DNA from: Phytomonas francai
Taxonomy: Eukaryota; Euglenozoa; Kinetoplastea; Trypanosomatida; Trypanosomatidae
Direction of reading: 5' to 3'
Assembly (NCBI GenBank): GCA_001766655.1
Contig: MJCC01000008.1
Coordinates: forward strand, 623,459-687,458
Length of the DNA stretch: 64,000 nucleotides
The translations under genes were made by a program, and so were the position numbers. Under the pieces are notes generated by a model, which saw only the letters and a program-made list of their open reading frames with translations, had not been told where the DNA came from and did no database searches. Positions within the stretch are counted from its first letter, which is position 1. Every line of letters begins with the position of its first letter. Shown piece after piece: positions 1 to 9,904 of this stretch.

Positions 1-487
1 CGGGCTCCTCCATCCAGGCGACATTCTTCCCCCTCGGGGGGGTCCCAAAGACGTACGAACGCGTCTTCGGCAGCCCTTTTGTTAAGCGTTGGAGGGATAA
101 AAAGCAGCGGCCAAGAAGAATATTCCCGTCTACGCCGTCGGACGTTTCGAAAGGTTCCGTAAGCGCATTCGGCGCCAAGCCCTTCGAAGGCCCCACGTTC
201 GAAGCAAGGCCAATCGCATTGCCGATCCCTAAGGTATTCAACGCGCTGTTGAAATCAATAACTTTGGTTTTCATAACATGATAAACTGAGACTTCCACTT
301 TAGCCAAATGATGAGTATTACCTACCGAAAAGGTTTCCTCGTATACGGGGTTATGGGTACTATTCAGAACTTGTGTTTCAAATCTATAGGTGTTATCCAC
401 TGAGATAACGACACGTGGGTTAACACTCGGATTCTGGAAGCTGTGCAAAAGTTCACATTTGCGCACACAAATCGTGAGCTTCCCCAT
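1..487 (-). CDS. C2-domain protein, N-terminal part (runs off window)
   Basis: The frame opens with ATG at 487 and stays open for 162 codons to the window edge; an in-frame TAG lies two codons upstream, so this ATG is the true first start. The protein begins MGKLTICVRKCELL and continues with NPRVVISVDN, FETQVLNSTHNPVYEETF and KVEVSVYH. This is the usual C2 layout: an opening beta strand, a strand with the xPYV/xPRV position, and the 'NPVWNE'-like turn (here HNPVYEE). C2 domains bind phospholipids or proteins, often with calcium. The classical calcium-binding Asp residues are not obvious in the visible part, so calcium binding is uncertain. The rest of the gene lies left of the window. It is the most distal gene of the leftward cluster seen here. 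Confidence 0.7.
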   Translation of the reverse strand, partial: MGKLTICVRKCELLHSFQNPSVNPRVVISVDNTYRFETQVLNSTHNPVYEETFSVGNTHHLAKVEVSVYHVMKTKVIDFNSALNTLGIGNAIGLASNVGPSKGLAPNALTEPFETSDGVDGNILLGRCFLSLQRLTKGLPKTRSYVFGTPPRGKNVAWMEEP

Positions 488-1069
488 ACCCTACACTTTC
501 GATGGATTGTAAGAAAGCAATAAAATAATACGAGGCCAAACCTAGTGGAACGACGAATCGGAAGAGATAAATTGTCCTAAAAGCAGCAAATAAACCCAAT
601 GGTAACAATATACTATGTACTATAAGGGGAAAAAAGTAACTTTAGACATAGACATGCACGCTAAGGCGAAGAAAAGACAAGGCTTGAGGAAAAAAGAAGA
701 AAAAGGGCGAGAAAATAATACACGGCGCAGCATTCAGTAACTGGAGAGGGGTGTATAGACGAAAAAAGAAAAGATGATGTTTGAAAACGATTTAGCGCGC
801 CTATCGATTCGTTTGGCAACCCCCCTCAAAGGTAATAAAAAGGAAAGAGATGGAGGTGCCTTATCCTCGCGAGCTGATTAATTTATAAAAACGGAAATTA
901 TAGAAGAGTAGCCCTAAAGTAATCTGCGAAATGCGTTAAACCGGATAAAGGGTGTCTCACCTTGAAGCTGTCTTCCCACCGACCTCCATCTAAAAAAAAA
1001 AAGACTAAAAGCTGCTCTTCTTCCGTTAGAGACGACTTTCGCAGACACAACCCTATTTAACTTCATCGG
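488..1069. other. intergenic spacer, C2 gene / SET gene
   Basis: About 580 bases, AT-rich, with many short A runs on the plus strand (pyrimidine runs on the minus, sense strand) as expected for trans-splice signals of the C2 gene and the 3' UTR of the SET gene. No open frame with protein-like composition and no RNA gene was recognised. Confidence 0.6.
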
Positions 1070-2641
1070 TTACGCTAAAGAGCAAGGCAAGTTCTGCGTC
1101 ATTAACTGGTATCTTTCCAAGATAGTACACTCGGATTGCAGCACCTCATGGAGGAGAAAGCGGCGGTCTACTGAGACGGTATTTGTAGAGGACGAAGGAG
1201 ATGCCTCTTCGGGAGTATTTTCGCGGAAAACATCGTCCACGTGCGCGTTCTGAAAAGATGCCACCCTCTTCTTCGCCTCGAGCATCTCCTGTGCCCACGC
1301 CTTCAGCGGCGGCGTTATCGGTGGCTCCCAATCGCGCGGAACACCGCGGTAGGTCGTCTCGAAAACCTCACGACTAGAATGTAAGCAATAGCAAACAAAT
1401 AAAAAAATACGCAGCTGCTCACGCACTTCCGCCTGACGTTTCGCCTCAGCCTCTCTGATGCCGGATTGGTTGGCGACATTTAGGGCAGCCTGTGAGGGAT
1501 AATAATCTGGCTGAAGGAGGTACAGCCCCTCATCATAGAGAACACCGCTGCGCTGAAGACGATCCACACGATAGCGCATATCCCTCTCCCATCTCTCTTC
1601 TTCCTCCCCTGCTACGGTGTCCTCGGTTTTCGCGATCCCGGCCTGATCGGGGCCATCCTTTCCGCCGCCGTTGGCGTCGATCAACCCATTGGGAAACTCC
1701 TCGGTCGCCAGCGCCGGGCCCGAGGAGCGCTGCCGTCGGCAGTGGAGCTCCGTTGAAATCCCAACAAGGGTCTCCGCGGAGAAGCGCACCATATCCTCCC
1801 GCTTGACCGCCTCCGTGATGAACTGGAACTCGACCACAAACCGCGCCGCCCCGATGCGCCCGTAGGAGCAAAAAACCTGCTCCCGCGCCTGCAACGCACG
1901 CGAGGTGACCACCGTGAACTCCATCGCGTGCTTTCGCCCACCCCCGCGTATGGAAAAGAGGCAGTTCGGCTCAAAGGAGTGGTTGATGAAATCGATCCCG
2001 GGCAGCAGGTACGGGCCCTCGCGCCCGACGGACTCCTCGCGGTGAAAGTTGCGCGAAACGACCTGCGCGAGGCACTCGCAGAAGAGCGGGAAGTCGTCCT
2101 GGACGGCGGGCGGCCAGAGGTCGGGGTGGGCGCGCATCCACGGCCGCGCCCGCGCCCAGCGCCCCTCCGCGTCCATCTCGAGGAGCTGCTGGGAGACGCC
2201 GGACCACGGCCTCGGCGGGCCCCCGCCCGCGCCCGCGCGCGGCCGCAGGAGGAGCGCGCCCTGGGCCTCGTCGAGGTCGAAGAGGTGGGCGGCCATCCGC
2301 GGGCAGGCCTCCAGCCACGCCCGCCACGGCGACCCCGCCGCCCCTCGGCCGAGCTCCGAAAGCAGCCGCAGGGCGACGACGAGGACGGGGTCGCGCTCGA
2401 GGGCGCCGGCGCCCCGCAGGGCCGGCGGCGCGTCCGCCGCGAACGGCGAAACGGCGGCCGCGAGCGGGCAGCTCACGACGACCGTCCCGCGCGGCAGCGG
2501 GCGGCGCGCGACGACGCCGAGGCCCATCGTCCGCGTCGGGACGAGGAAGCCGACGTCGGGGTGCAGGAAGACGCCGCGCCGCCTGCACCATGTGACAAAC
2601 CGCTCGCGGGAGGGGTTGGCCCCCAGGTGGAGATCCGTCAT
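1070..2641 (-). CDS. SET-domain protein methyltransferase, LSMT/SETD3-6 type
   Basis: 523 residues from ATG at 2641, 14 bases from an assembly gap. I prefer this start because the frame further upstream runs through the N gap and then reads non-protein-like sequence. SET features are visible: MGLGVVARRPLPRGTVV (about 39-55), the catalytic GIDFINHSFEPNC (about 215-227, the NHSxxPNC signature) and EQVFCSYG (about 254-261, the final SET Tyr). A long insert between the first strand block and NHS, plus a C-terminal helical part, matches the Rubisco-LSMT/SETD3/SETD6 class, which methylates lysine or histidine in non-histone proteins. The substrate cannot be predicted. The first 190 codons are extremely GC-rich and rich in Ala, Arg, Pro and Gly, unlike the C-terminal half. 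Residues about 350-400 look like a linker. Confidence 0.82.
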   Translation of the reverse strand: MTDLHLGANPSRERFVTWCRRRGVFLHPDVGFLVPTRTMGLGVVARRPLPRGTVVVSCPLAAAVSPFAADAPPALRGAGALERDPVLVVALRLLSELGRGAAGSPWRAWLEACPRMAAHLFDLDEAQGALLLRPRAGAGGGPPRPWSGVSQQLLEMDAEGRWARARPWMRAHPDLWPPAVQDDFPLFCECLAQVVSRNFHREESVGREGPYLLPGIDFINHSFEPNCLFSIRGGGRKHAMEFTVVTSRALQAREQVFCSYGRIGAARFVVEFQFITEAVKREDMVRFSAETLVGISTELHCRRQRSSGPALATEEFPNGLIDANGGGKDGPDQAGIAKTEDTVAGEEEERWERDMRYRVDRLQRSGVLYDEGLYLLQPDYYPSQAALNVANQSGIREAEAKRQAEVREQLRIFLFVCYCLHSSREVFETTYRGVPRDWEPPITPPLKAWAQEMLEAKKRVASFQNAHVDDVFRENTPEEASPSSSTNTVSVDRRFLLHEVLQSECTILERYQLMTQNLPCSLA

Positions 2642-2654
2642 CCTCAGAGGGGGG

Positions 2655-2734
2655 NNNNNNNNNNNNNNNNNNNNNNNNNNNNNNNNNNNNNNNNNNNNNN
2701 NNNNNNNNNNNNNNNNNNNNNNNNNNNNNNNNNN
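2655..2734. other. assembly gap (80 N) inside a G run
   Basis: Eighty N bases flanked by six G on the left and seven G on the right. The gap therefore interrupts an oligo(G) tract directly upstream of the SET gene start (oligo(C) on its sense strand). True length is unknown. Confidence 0.98.
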
Positions 2735-3214
2735 GGGGGGGTGGAAAAATATCAGTGTGACACAGGACCAGATCATCCCCATTAGCTACCACAATATAAA
2801 GGAAACCGCCGCTCTCTACCTGGAAGGGGAGATATCCCTATCGAGATGTATGCTATTTTTTTACCCAAAAGAAACTAAACCAACCCACATGGATTGGAAA
2901 TAAAAATCACATCACCTGCTAAATAGGGCCGATTTCACTACCCTTGGGGGGTACTTTCTATATGTTTTAACGCTTTATCATAACCATTTCAAAAAGAAAG
3001 CGCCCAGCACAATCTGGATTGGCCTATGCAGCCCAAAAGTATGCGAGGCTAGGATTTCTTTTTCACAAAAAATTACTTTCGTAGCAACAATGGGTGTCAA
3101 TAGATACAGCGATTCAATTTTCCAAACAGAAAAAAAACAGCACACTAGAAAAAAAGGCTTTGAAAACAGCGTCAACACTGGATGTGTAACCCTCGGCAGT
3201 GAAAAAAAAACCCT
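2735..3214. other. intergenic spacer, SET gene / PH-GTPase gene
   Basis: About 480 bases between the gap and the stop of the PH/Arf-like gene. It is AT-rich with A runs on the plus strand. Only short non-protein-like frames are present. It should hold the 3' UTR of the PH/Arf-like mRNA and the splice acceptor of the SET mRNA; no exact site is claimed. Confidence 0.6.
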
Positions 3215-6200
3215 CTAACTCGCGCGCAGGACGTTTCCGGCATGGTCGAGAACCACACCGTAGCTATTGATAAGATAGTCTGGGCTGGAAAGGTCAGTAT
3301 GCCCTTCTGGAAGAGGTTTTGGCATCGAGGGCTTTAAGTCCTCCGGGCAGCGAGCCAAAAGGACATCCGATAACTCCCTCAGCGCTACCTTAAGGTTTGA
3401 GGGGATCGTGCGAAAGGAGGAATGCACAATGGTAACATTGCAAGTCGCGGTAATGATCTCACGATTGGGATTGGCCACCGCGATGTCGTTGAGGTTAATA
3501 CGAGAATTGAGGTCCGTGCTCGTCAACTGGCGCGGAAGTTCCTGATAGTTGTTAAAAACTACCATCAACGGAATCTTATTATAGTAATCCGTGACGCTCT
3601 TTAAGTACCGGTAGGCGTCCCCAAAGGTATCTGAATTCATGCAGTCCACCACAAAAACGAGAAAGTTCACCTCTTTCATGTTTTTGCGGTAGTACATCCA
3701 GTTTTCCCGGAAGCTCTCGCGCCCGCCAAGCTCGCGCAGCGAGAAGACCCACTCGTTAAACGAGACGATGTGTTGGAAAAGACCTATCGTCGCCACTGTT
3801 GGCAAGACCACCCCTCTCAGGCTGTTGATGATCAACGACTTTCCCACATTTTCCAGACCAAAGACGAACCCCGTTCGCCAAGCCCTCCTCGCCAAAAGAG
3901 CCTCGCGCGGGAGAAGGTAGTTCAGCGCGAGATCGCAAATCGTGGGGAAGTTGTACTTTCGCTTTGTGTATTTCGTCGAAGGGGTCTCCTCGTCGTCGGC
4001 TCTAAAACTAAGGTTGTTGGCGTAGTTAGGGTCGAACATCCCAGCCCCGCTGAGGCTGTCGTTTGACTGTTTGACAGACGAGGGAAGCGTAGGGGGGTTG
4101 ATGAAGCCTCTCGGCCGCACCATGGAGGAGGAAGCGCTTAAGAGATTGATGCTCGACACGTTTGAAGGCCTGTTGTCGGGCTTTCTTTTGGCAGTAGTTG
4201 CCGTATGGTGTGAACTGGCCATGTATTTGTAGTACACTGATGAGCACACGGATTGGCACCCTGGATTCGGTTTCTCATCGGTGCGCAAGAGGAACAAAAT
4301 ATCCGTTTCGCTTTCCTCATATTCGCAAAAATCCTTCAATACAAACTCCGCTTTCTCCTCGCTCAGCAGCATATTCGTACTCCCGTCGACCGCATTGCAG
4401 TAGAGCTGCCGTAAACGATGAAGATTTACAACGAGGACGCGGACGAGGTCATGCTTCATAATACGCTTTTCCTTGAAGGCAGCGGAGAGCGAACGAATCG
4501 CCTGGAGGATGCGACTCGTGCCGATTTTCAGATTCACATGATCCCCCTGTGAATCGTACACGGTGTTGATGACCCGCCGTAGGTCAAAGAGCCGAATCTC
4601 GGAGCTTCGCTCGTTTGCCACCACCTCGCCGTGGTTGAGCTCAGGGATCGGTTCATGCACGGTGAACGAATCCCCGCAGCCCTCGAACTCGTCCCCCTGT
4701 ACGGAGAAAGGCTCCCTATGATGCAGAAGGTGATGCTCGGGGACGGAGAAATAGCCCGTGCACCACCCCCCGAGGTTCGCCGTGAGCGCACAAACCTCCA
4801 CATTATGTAGCAAACGCAATGTCTCTAAATCTAAAACCTCCGCCCCCCCGGAGGATTTCTCTTGCGGGTGCGGTTGGCTTTTCTTTACGACCTCCAAAAG
4901 ATCCGGCAAGACCTCGGCTTTCACGCATGTTAACGTGTCGACGAGCGAGCCGTCAACGATTCTGGGCTCTTGAATTTTGAATCCTGTCTTACGCTCACTA
5001 AAGCTGGTAAAATTGACGCGAATTAACGATACGAACTGACAGAAGACCTCGAATAAGCTGTTCCTTGGGTGACTTGCGGAGGTAGTCAAATTCTCGGTGG
5101 TCCCGCCAGAAGGGGCGTCCGGCGCGTGTTTGAGGACCCCTACCAGAGACCGAAGACGTGGGAGGTAGAACTTCGAGACCCCGTTCACGAGGGAGGGGAA
5201 ATCCTTGAAAGCAACGTGGATGCCGACCTGCTTGAGGGCGTATAGAAGCTGACCCCATTCAATAACTACGCGGACACGCTTGTTGAAGATTTGGTTCATT
5301 TTTGATTGCAACATCATCACCTTCCGGTAAAGAAGATCATGAAGGGCGACTTCGAAAAGTTGACTTCGGAGGGAAACGCGCATGGAGGAGTCTGGCAAGG
5401 AACTCGAAAAGACCCCTTGATATTTGCTTAGAAGAACAAGCACCGGGCGCAATCTCTGCCCATACTCCAGCGAGTGTTCAACATACAAAGGTGGGGGGTG
5501 ACTGCACTCATGCACCATTTTCTCCTGCAACCCAATCGCCAAGCCGGTAATGTTTCTGGAAATAAGTCCGGCAGCGCAATTCAATAAGACTAGTTTTGGC
5601 AATTCAACTTCATTTTCACAGGTACTATTTCTGGGAAGCCCGGACTTTCGACTACGGCCGACGGCTTGTGTCGGGCCACCAGTAGCCTTTACATCCCAAT
5701 GCGCCCCCATGTCCGAGCTGCGTCGGCGCTGCTTCAACATCAAGGATGAACCAACAGGATTGAGCAAATCTAAAAATAACCCCGGTAGCTCAGCGGTGAA
5801 CCCATCCCTTTCAAGTAACTCCACAACATCACTGAGGGCCTCCTTCACTTCATGGTAAATACCCTTGAAGAAGTCTAAATTTACAAAACTCCGCAAATAC
5901 AGCTCAGCATTAACATTATTTTTGAAACTTAATCCCCACTTAAAAGTTAAACCTAGATTCTTTGTCTTGAGGGTATCTTGGATAGCCTGGCAGATATTCT
6001 GGCAGCCAGGAAGATTCGCAATCCAGCCCTCCACCAATGGATTGCGAAAGACGTCGGATTGTAAAAGCTGCAGGACCTCCTCCGCGCTGGTCACCGTAAA
6101 GCTCACGTTGCCAGGGGCGTCGTAATGCATGACGACGTTCATTGTCATGCTGCGTTCGGTAGGATCATATTGAGGGTCTCTCATGGATCGATCGCTATCC

Positions 6201-6817
6201 CGCGGGCAGGAATCGATAAAAAGCGTGTATTTCAGAGGCACATCCGTATCCGCCCCGTAAGTGCGAACCACAACGGCAATATTTGCAATGACCGCGTCCA
6301 CGGCCTCAAGAACGTACTGGAAGACCTTATCTGGAATATACGTGATCAACTGCTTGGCCTCAACCTCAATCCGAACCTTTAGCTTTAAACTCATCTGACG
6401 GCACTGTCGATCGATCATGTAAAGGATACTCATGCGCCGATTTGTCGTAGAGTACGCATCCGCTAATTTTGTAATGGCTGCGTACCACTCCTCACGTTCC
6501 TCAGAAGAGTTCATGCGAAACCGAATGTTACTATTTTTTCGGGTTTGCACAATCATCATGTAAAACCGATTTTGCTTATCCCGAGCGTAAACGACGTTTC
6601 GAATATCACAAGCACGCACCACGTGCTGCCACTTGTGCGCCTGATCATTTTTGTACACCTCAAGTTGATGCTGTGCAGCATTGACAACCCAAAACTTTTT
6701 TCTATACCTAGACAATCGGCTGCGGTTATGATCAAAAAGGCATCTCAGGGAACCCATAAGGTTCGCACCCGGCTGCGCGCAAGGTTCGGAATTCATCCTA
6801 GGGAAAAAATTAGACAT
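3215..6817 (-). CDS. large PH-domain protein with C-terminal Arf-like GTPase domain
   Basis: 1200 residues from ATG at 6817; a longer frame exists only if a GTG five codons upstream is used. Residues about 22-123 look like a PH domain: KKFWVVNAAQHQLEVYKN, a middle of short strands, and a closing helix with the conserved Trp (SSEEREEWYAAI). About 850 residues of unassigned, mostly globular sequence follow, with a disordered Ser-rich stretch near 880-950. The last ~220 residues resemble an Arf/Arl GTPase: P-loop GLENVGKS (about 987-994; Arf has GLDNAGKT), LGGRE in place of DVGGQ (about 1030), a hydrophobic strand VNFLVFVVDC, and NNYQE in place of NKQD (about 1089). The switch-II and G4 changes suggest weakened hydrolysis or altered guanine recognition. 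PH domains usually bind phosphoinositides or proteins, so a membrane-trafficking or flagellar role is inferred only. Confidence 0.68.
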   Translation of the reverse strand: MSNFFPRMNSEPCAQPGANLMGSLRCLFDHNRSRLSRYRKKFWVVNAAQHQLEVYKNDQAHKWQHVVRACDIRNVVYARDKQNRFYMMIVQTRKNSNIRFRMNSSEEREEWYAAITKLADAYSTTNRRMSILYMIDRQCRQMSLKLKVRIEVEAKQLITYIPDKVFQYVLEAVDAVIANIAVVVRTYGADTDVPLKYTLFIDSCPRDSDRSMRDPQYDPTERSMTMNVVMHYDAPGNVSFTVTSAEEVLQLLQSDVFRNPLVEGWIANLPGCQNICQAIQDTLKTKNLGLTFKWGLSFKNNVNAELYLRSFVNLDFFKGIYHEVKEALSDVVELLERDGFTAELPGLFLDLLNPVGSSLMLKQRRRSSDMGAHWDVKATGGPTQAVGRSRKSGLPRNSTCENEVELPKLVLLNCAAGLISRNITGLAIGLQEKMVHECSHPPPLYVEHSLEYGQRLRPVLVLLSKYQGVFSSSLPDSSMRVSLRSQLFEVALHDLLYRKVMMLQSKMNQIFNKRVRVVIEWGQLLYALKQVGIHVAFKDFPSLVNGVSKFYLPRLRSLVGVLKHAPDAPSGGTTENLTTSASHPRNSLFEVFCQFVSLIRVNFTSFSERKTGFKIQEPRIVDGSLVDTLTCVKAEVLPDLLEVVKKSQPHPQEKSSGGAEVLDLETLRLLHNVEVCALTANLGGWCTGYFSVPEHHLLHHREPFSVQGDEFEGCGDSFTVHEPIPELNHGEVVANERSSEIRLFDLRRVINTVYDSQGDHVNLKIGTSRILQAIRSLSAAFKEKRIMKHDLVRVLVVNLHRLRQLYCNAVDGSTNMLLSEEKAEFVLKDFCEYEESETDILFLLRTDEKPNPGCQSVCSSVYYKYMASSHHTATTAKRKPDNRPSNVSSINLLSASSSMVRPRGFINPPTLPSSVKQSNDSLSGAGMFDPNYANNLSFRADDEETPSTKYTKRKYNFPTICDLALNYLLPREALLARRAWRTGFVFGLENVGKSLIINSLRGVVLPTVATIGLFQHIVSFNEWVFSLRELGGRESFRENWMYYRKNMKEVNFLVFVVDCMNSDTFGDAYRYLKSVTDYYNKIPLMVVFNNYQELPRQLTSTDLNSRINLNDIAVANPNREIITATCNVTIVHSSFRTIPSNLKVALRELSDVLLARCPEDLKPSMPKPLPEGHTDLSSPDYLINSYGVVLDHAGNVLRAS

Positions 6818-7390
6818 AGAAAAGAAAAGCACATGAAAATTGAAGATGTTATCTAGGAAACATGCTCTGATACTTGGTTCGTGTCGAAAACTGGGCTAAG
6901 CATAAGCAAGTAATATACTATTGAACAATAAAAAGGTGATTAAAAAAAAAGTAAATATTATCCTGATTTGGTTTGTATTGCTTTCTTTTGAATGTTGTTA
7001 CTTATCGTGCTACTTCATGAGGAGTCAACGAAAAAATACGATAGAAAAATAATGGAAAGAGGAAGAAACAACAATACCAGAAAAATAAATAGAAGACAAA
7101 CACTGCATTACAAAATTGTAACTTTTGAGAGGGAAATAAAGCAAGCATACTGCATTACAACCTCCCCCCCCCCCCTCTTCTATTGGTGTATCAGCATGAA
7201 TTCGAATCAGCTGAGACCTTATTTATGGAGTTTGATTGATGCAAACCAATCTCATTGAAAAGTCACAGAATTTTCTTCTCTCTTTCTCCATTCCCTCTGC
7301 AGGACCAGATTACATGCAACCTCTTTACCATTCCGCCAGCTGTTTCATCCTTGGTTGACTGAATTCGTCTTTCCCTCTACAACTTAGCAT
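6818..7390. other. intergenic spacer with C12 tract
   Basis: About 570 bases between the PH/Arf-like and Crooked-neck genes. It contains a run of 12 C at 7164-7175, long A-rich stretches and a pyrimidine-rich block near 7270-7300. No gene was recognised. Confidence 0.6.
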
Positions 7391-9904
7391 TTACTTGATA
7401 AATAGCCTTCTTCGCCGCTTTACCGGTACACTCACATGCTCCTTCACCACTGCCAGCGACCCCCCCTCCAAAGCCTCGAAGGCGCTCCACTCGTGCAGAA
7501 GCGGCGATAAAAGCAACTCCACCCACTTGTTGATAATCTCGCCGGCATCGAACCCAGTCAGGTTCGTAAACCCCAGTGTACACCGAAGAACCTCACGTTT
7601 TTTCGCGAGCATCGATTTAAAAAGATCCCGCACAAACAAAAGGGGAGAGTCACGGTGCGGTATTCGCTCGCTGGGAGCGTCATCCAAGTGTTTTCCCAAC
7701 TTCCCCAACGACAACGAATTGCTACCCTCTTCAGAGAGCAAAAACCCCTTGACAGCGGAAACGGCATCTGACCAACGAGCTTGGGCAGGAGCTAAGGTAT
7801 CGGGAAGGCTGGTCGGCGGCAGAACGAGCGCGACGACATTCCTCCCCATAGCGTCTGCACCAACCTCCACTTTATTATCTAAATTTTGCTGCTGCTCGTA
7901 CTTACTTTTCCAGGTCACTGCCTCGTGAGTGTAGTCTGTCCACACGCTGTCGAGTAGTGTCAGGTAGATCTCATGAAGGTCACACTTTGCCCTGCGAAGT
8001 TGCTCATCAAGGACTCCCAGCTCTTTTGATGGAAGCAAGGGCTCCCCTTTAGGCTTTGTGTCGGCTTCAAGACGCTTAACTAGGCGCATCTGAAGGGCGA
8101 TACGGTGAGCCCAGGTCCTATCCACTTTGCTCAGCAATGTGTACCGTTCGGCATAGGTTTTCGTCTTGGCAGCCTCTGCCGTGAGCATCTTAGCGCATGC
8201 GTTATAAAGGGCGTGAGATTTTGCCAGTTGCCCTTCCTTTTCCTCCATCTTAGCGAATCCAAACCACAGCTCCTCGTGGGTGGGAAAGGCACGTAAGGCA
8301 TCCTGGTAGATATCCCGTACATGTCGAAGGTATTCCGAATAGCTTCCAACGGCACCTCTTTCAAGGGCGTGCTGCTCCAGAGAAATGCTGGAGCTGAAAA
8401 TGGACGAATCATTGCAAACGGATGCGGCCTCTTTGAGAAGCTGGCGCGCGCGATCGAACTCACCCTGCCGCTCCTCCATGGCAGCAGCCTCCAGCCACAG
8501 CCGCGTACAAGTGGCCTCTTTGAAAGGGAACTCTTTAATCCCCCTCATTAAGGCTTGACGTGCAGTTTTGACATCACCCTCCTCCTCTGCCCGTCGTGCG
8601 TATTCCATGATCAGAACCGCCCTTTGCTGCGCACGATCTGGCCGCGTTGCCGCGGTATGAAGAGCCCCTACCAGGCACTCCATGGCCCCCATGTTTGTCT
8701 TTGGTGTAGAAGTTGAAGCTGTTAGAGTGGAGGAAGTCGCTGGGATTAGGGAAACCGATCGAGAAGCCACGCCAGGACCCGCCCTCCCCCCCTCCTCTTC
8801 ACGAAGCAACAAGTACAAACTTAAACGAGCGTCGATGTCCCCGGGATCTTCTTTCAGCCTCCTTTCGTAAAGCTGTTTGGCGGAAATACGGGATAGGGTC
8901 TCACAGTTCTCTCGATCACCGTGAAGTCGCTCAAAGGAGCTGTATGCGCTGAGGACAAGGTCCGCCAGGCTACCACTGGTCTCGCCCCGCTGGTCCTCGG
9001 AGCGGAGGTTGCGAAGAAGGGTCTGGTACATAAGCCGGGCCTCCGAGATCTGGGATTCCCCGACCATCACCTCCGCGAGAAACAAAGGCACGCGGCATTG
9101 GAGAGGGCCCCACAGAAGCTCATCCGGGAGGGCCTCAAGCGCAGTCTGGAGTATCCTGATCGCCCGTTTCCCGTCGCCAAAGACGTACCGCTCTACCTGG
9201 GCGAAGAGGATCCACGCCTCGGGACTGTTTTGAGCCTCAACATAGCGACGTAGAACATCCCGGCATGCCTCGCGATGACCGCGCTGCGCTTCAAAGAGGG
9301 CGTAGTGCTCAAAGGCGCAGCTCGGAGGGCTTTCTCCAGAGATCCATCGACTAAACACATCCCGCACATTCCCATCCATGCCTACAGTCTGCTCAAGGAT
9401 TAAATACTTAAGCCAGAGGTCTGTGCTAAGAGGTAGGATGCTTACGGCGCGGTTGTACACATCGCGCGCCTGCTGCACGAAGCCATTTGAGGCCTCTAGC
9501 TCGGCATAATCTCGCCAAAAAATCGGGTTATCCCCCTGTACGCCGATAGCACGCTGCAGAATATCCCGCATCCGCTCAAAATCCTTCTGCTGTGCTTCCC
9601 AACGAGCATACTTGATCCAATTACCCAGAAAGGTGTAGCCACGCTTAACCCTCTCTTCGAACTCTGCGCGAGTTTTCTGGCGGTACATGGCTAATTCTTC
9701 ATTGCTGTAAATCGTGAGACGTGCCATGCTGCTGTTCCCACCCCCTGGGGAGTAAAAACGCTGCATGTCCACCGCATCTTGGATAAGTTTCTCCGCAGTA
9801 ATCTGCGTTTCCGCCTGGCGGGCATCGCGAAATACATTTCTGCGACGCATAGCCGAAGCGGCGGGGCCAAGCCGCTTTGCATCACTATTACGTTGCCGCT
9901 TCAT
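7391..9904 (-). CDS. SYF3: Crooked-neck / Syf3 (Clf1) pre-mRNA splicing factor, HAT repeats
   Basis: 837 residues from ATG at 9904 (three codons inside a longer GTG-initiated frame). The N-terminus carries the family signature QITAEKLIQDAVDMQ followed by the first HAT repeats (WIKYARWEAQQKDFERMRDILQRA, FWRDYAELEASNGFVQQARDVYNRA, DLWLKYLILEQ). HAT repeats with the W..YA.E pattern continue almost to the end (LWLEAAAMEERQGEFDRARQLL, LWFGFAKMEEKEGQLAKSHALY). Length is near that of yeast Clf1 and human CRNKL1. The protein is a scaffold of the Prp19-associated (NineTeen) complex in the spliceosome and acts in the nucleus; in trypanosomatids this machinery mainly serves trans-splicing. A linker rich in Ser, Thr and Gly near residues 370-410 interrupts the repeats. 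Confidence 0.88.
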   Translation of the reverse strand: MKRQRNSDAKRLGPAASAMRRRNVFRDARQAETQITAEKLIQDAVDMQRFYSPGGGNSSMARLTIYSNEELAMYRQKTRAEFEERVKRGYTFLGNWIKYARWEAQQKDFERMRDILQRAIGVQGDNPIFWRDYAELEASNGFVQQARDVYNRAVSILPLSTDLWLKYLILEQTVGMDGNVRDVFSRWISGESPPSCAFEHYALFEAQRGHREACRDVLRRYVEAQNSPEAWILFAQVERYVFGDGKRAIRILQTALEALPDELLWGPLQCRVPLFLAEVMVGESQISEARLMYQTLLRNLRSEDQRGETSGSLADLVLSAYSSFERLHGDRENCETLSRISAKQLYERRLKEDPGDIDARLSLYLLLREEEGGRAGPGVASRSVSLIPATSSTLTASTSTPKTNMGAMECLVGALHTAATRPDRAQQRAVLIMEYARRAEEEGDVKTARQALMRGIKEFPFKEATCTRLWLEAAAMEERQGEFDRARQLLKEAASVCNDSSIFSSSISLEQHALERGAVGSYSEYLRHVRDIYQDALRAFPTHEELWFGFAKMEEKEGQLAKSHALYNACAKMLTAEAAKTKTYAERYTLLSKVDRTWAHRIALQMRLVKRLEADTKPKGEPLLPSKELGVLDEQLRRAKCDLHEIYLTLLDSVWTDYTHEAVTWKSKYEQQQNLDNKVEVGADAMGRNVVALVLPPTSLPDTLAPAQARWSDAVSAVKGFLLSEEGSNSLSLGKLGKHLDDAPSERIPHRDSPLLFVRDLFKSMLAKKREVLRCTLGFTNLTGFDAGEIINKWVELLLSPLLHEWSAFEALEGGSLAVVKEHVSVPVKRRRRLFIK

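Noticed and set aside
2642..2782. Upstream extension of the SET gene through the N gap
   Set aside because: The frame exists only because N bases cannot give stops; the part before the gap is not protein-like, and ATG at 2641 fits the SET fold.
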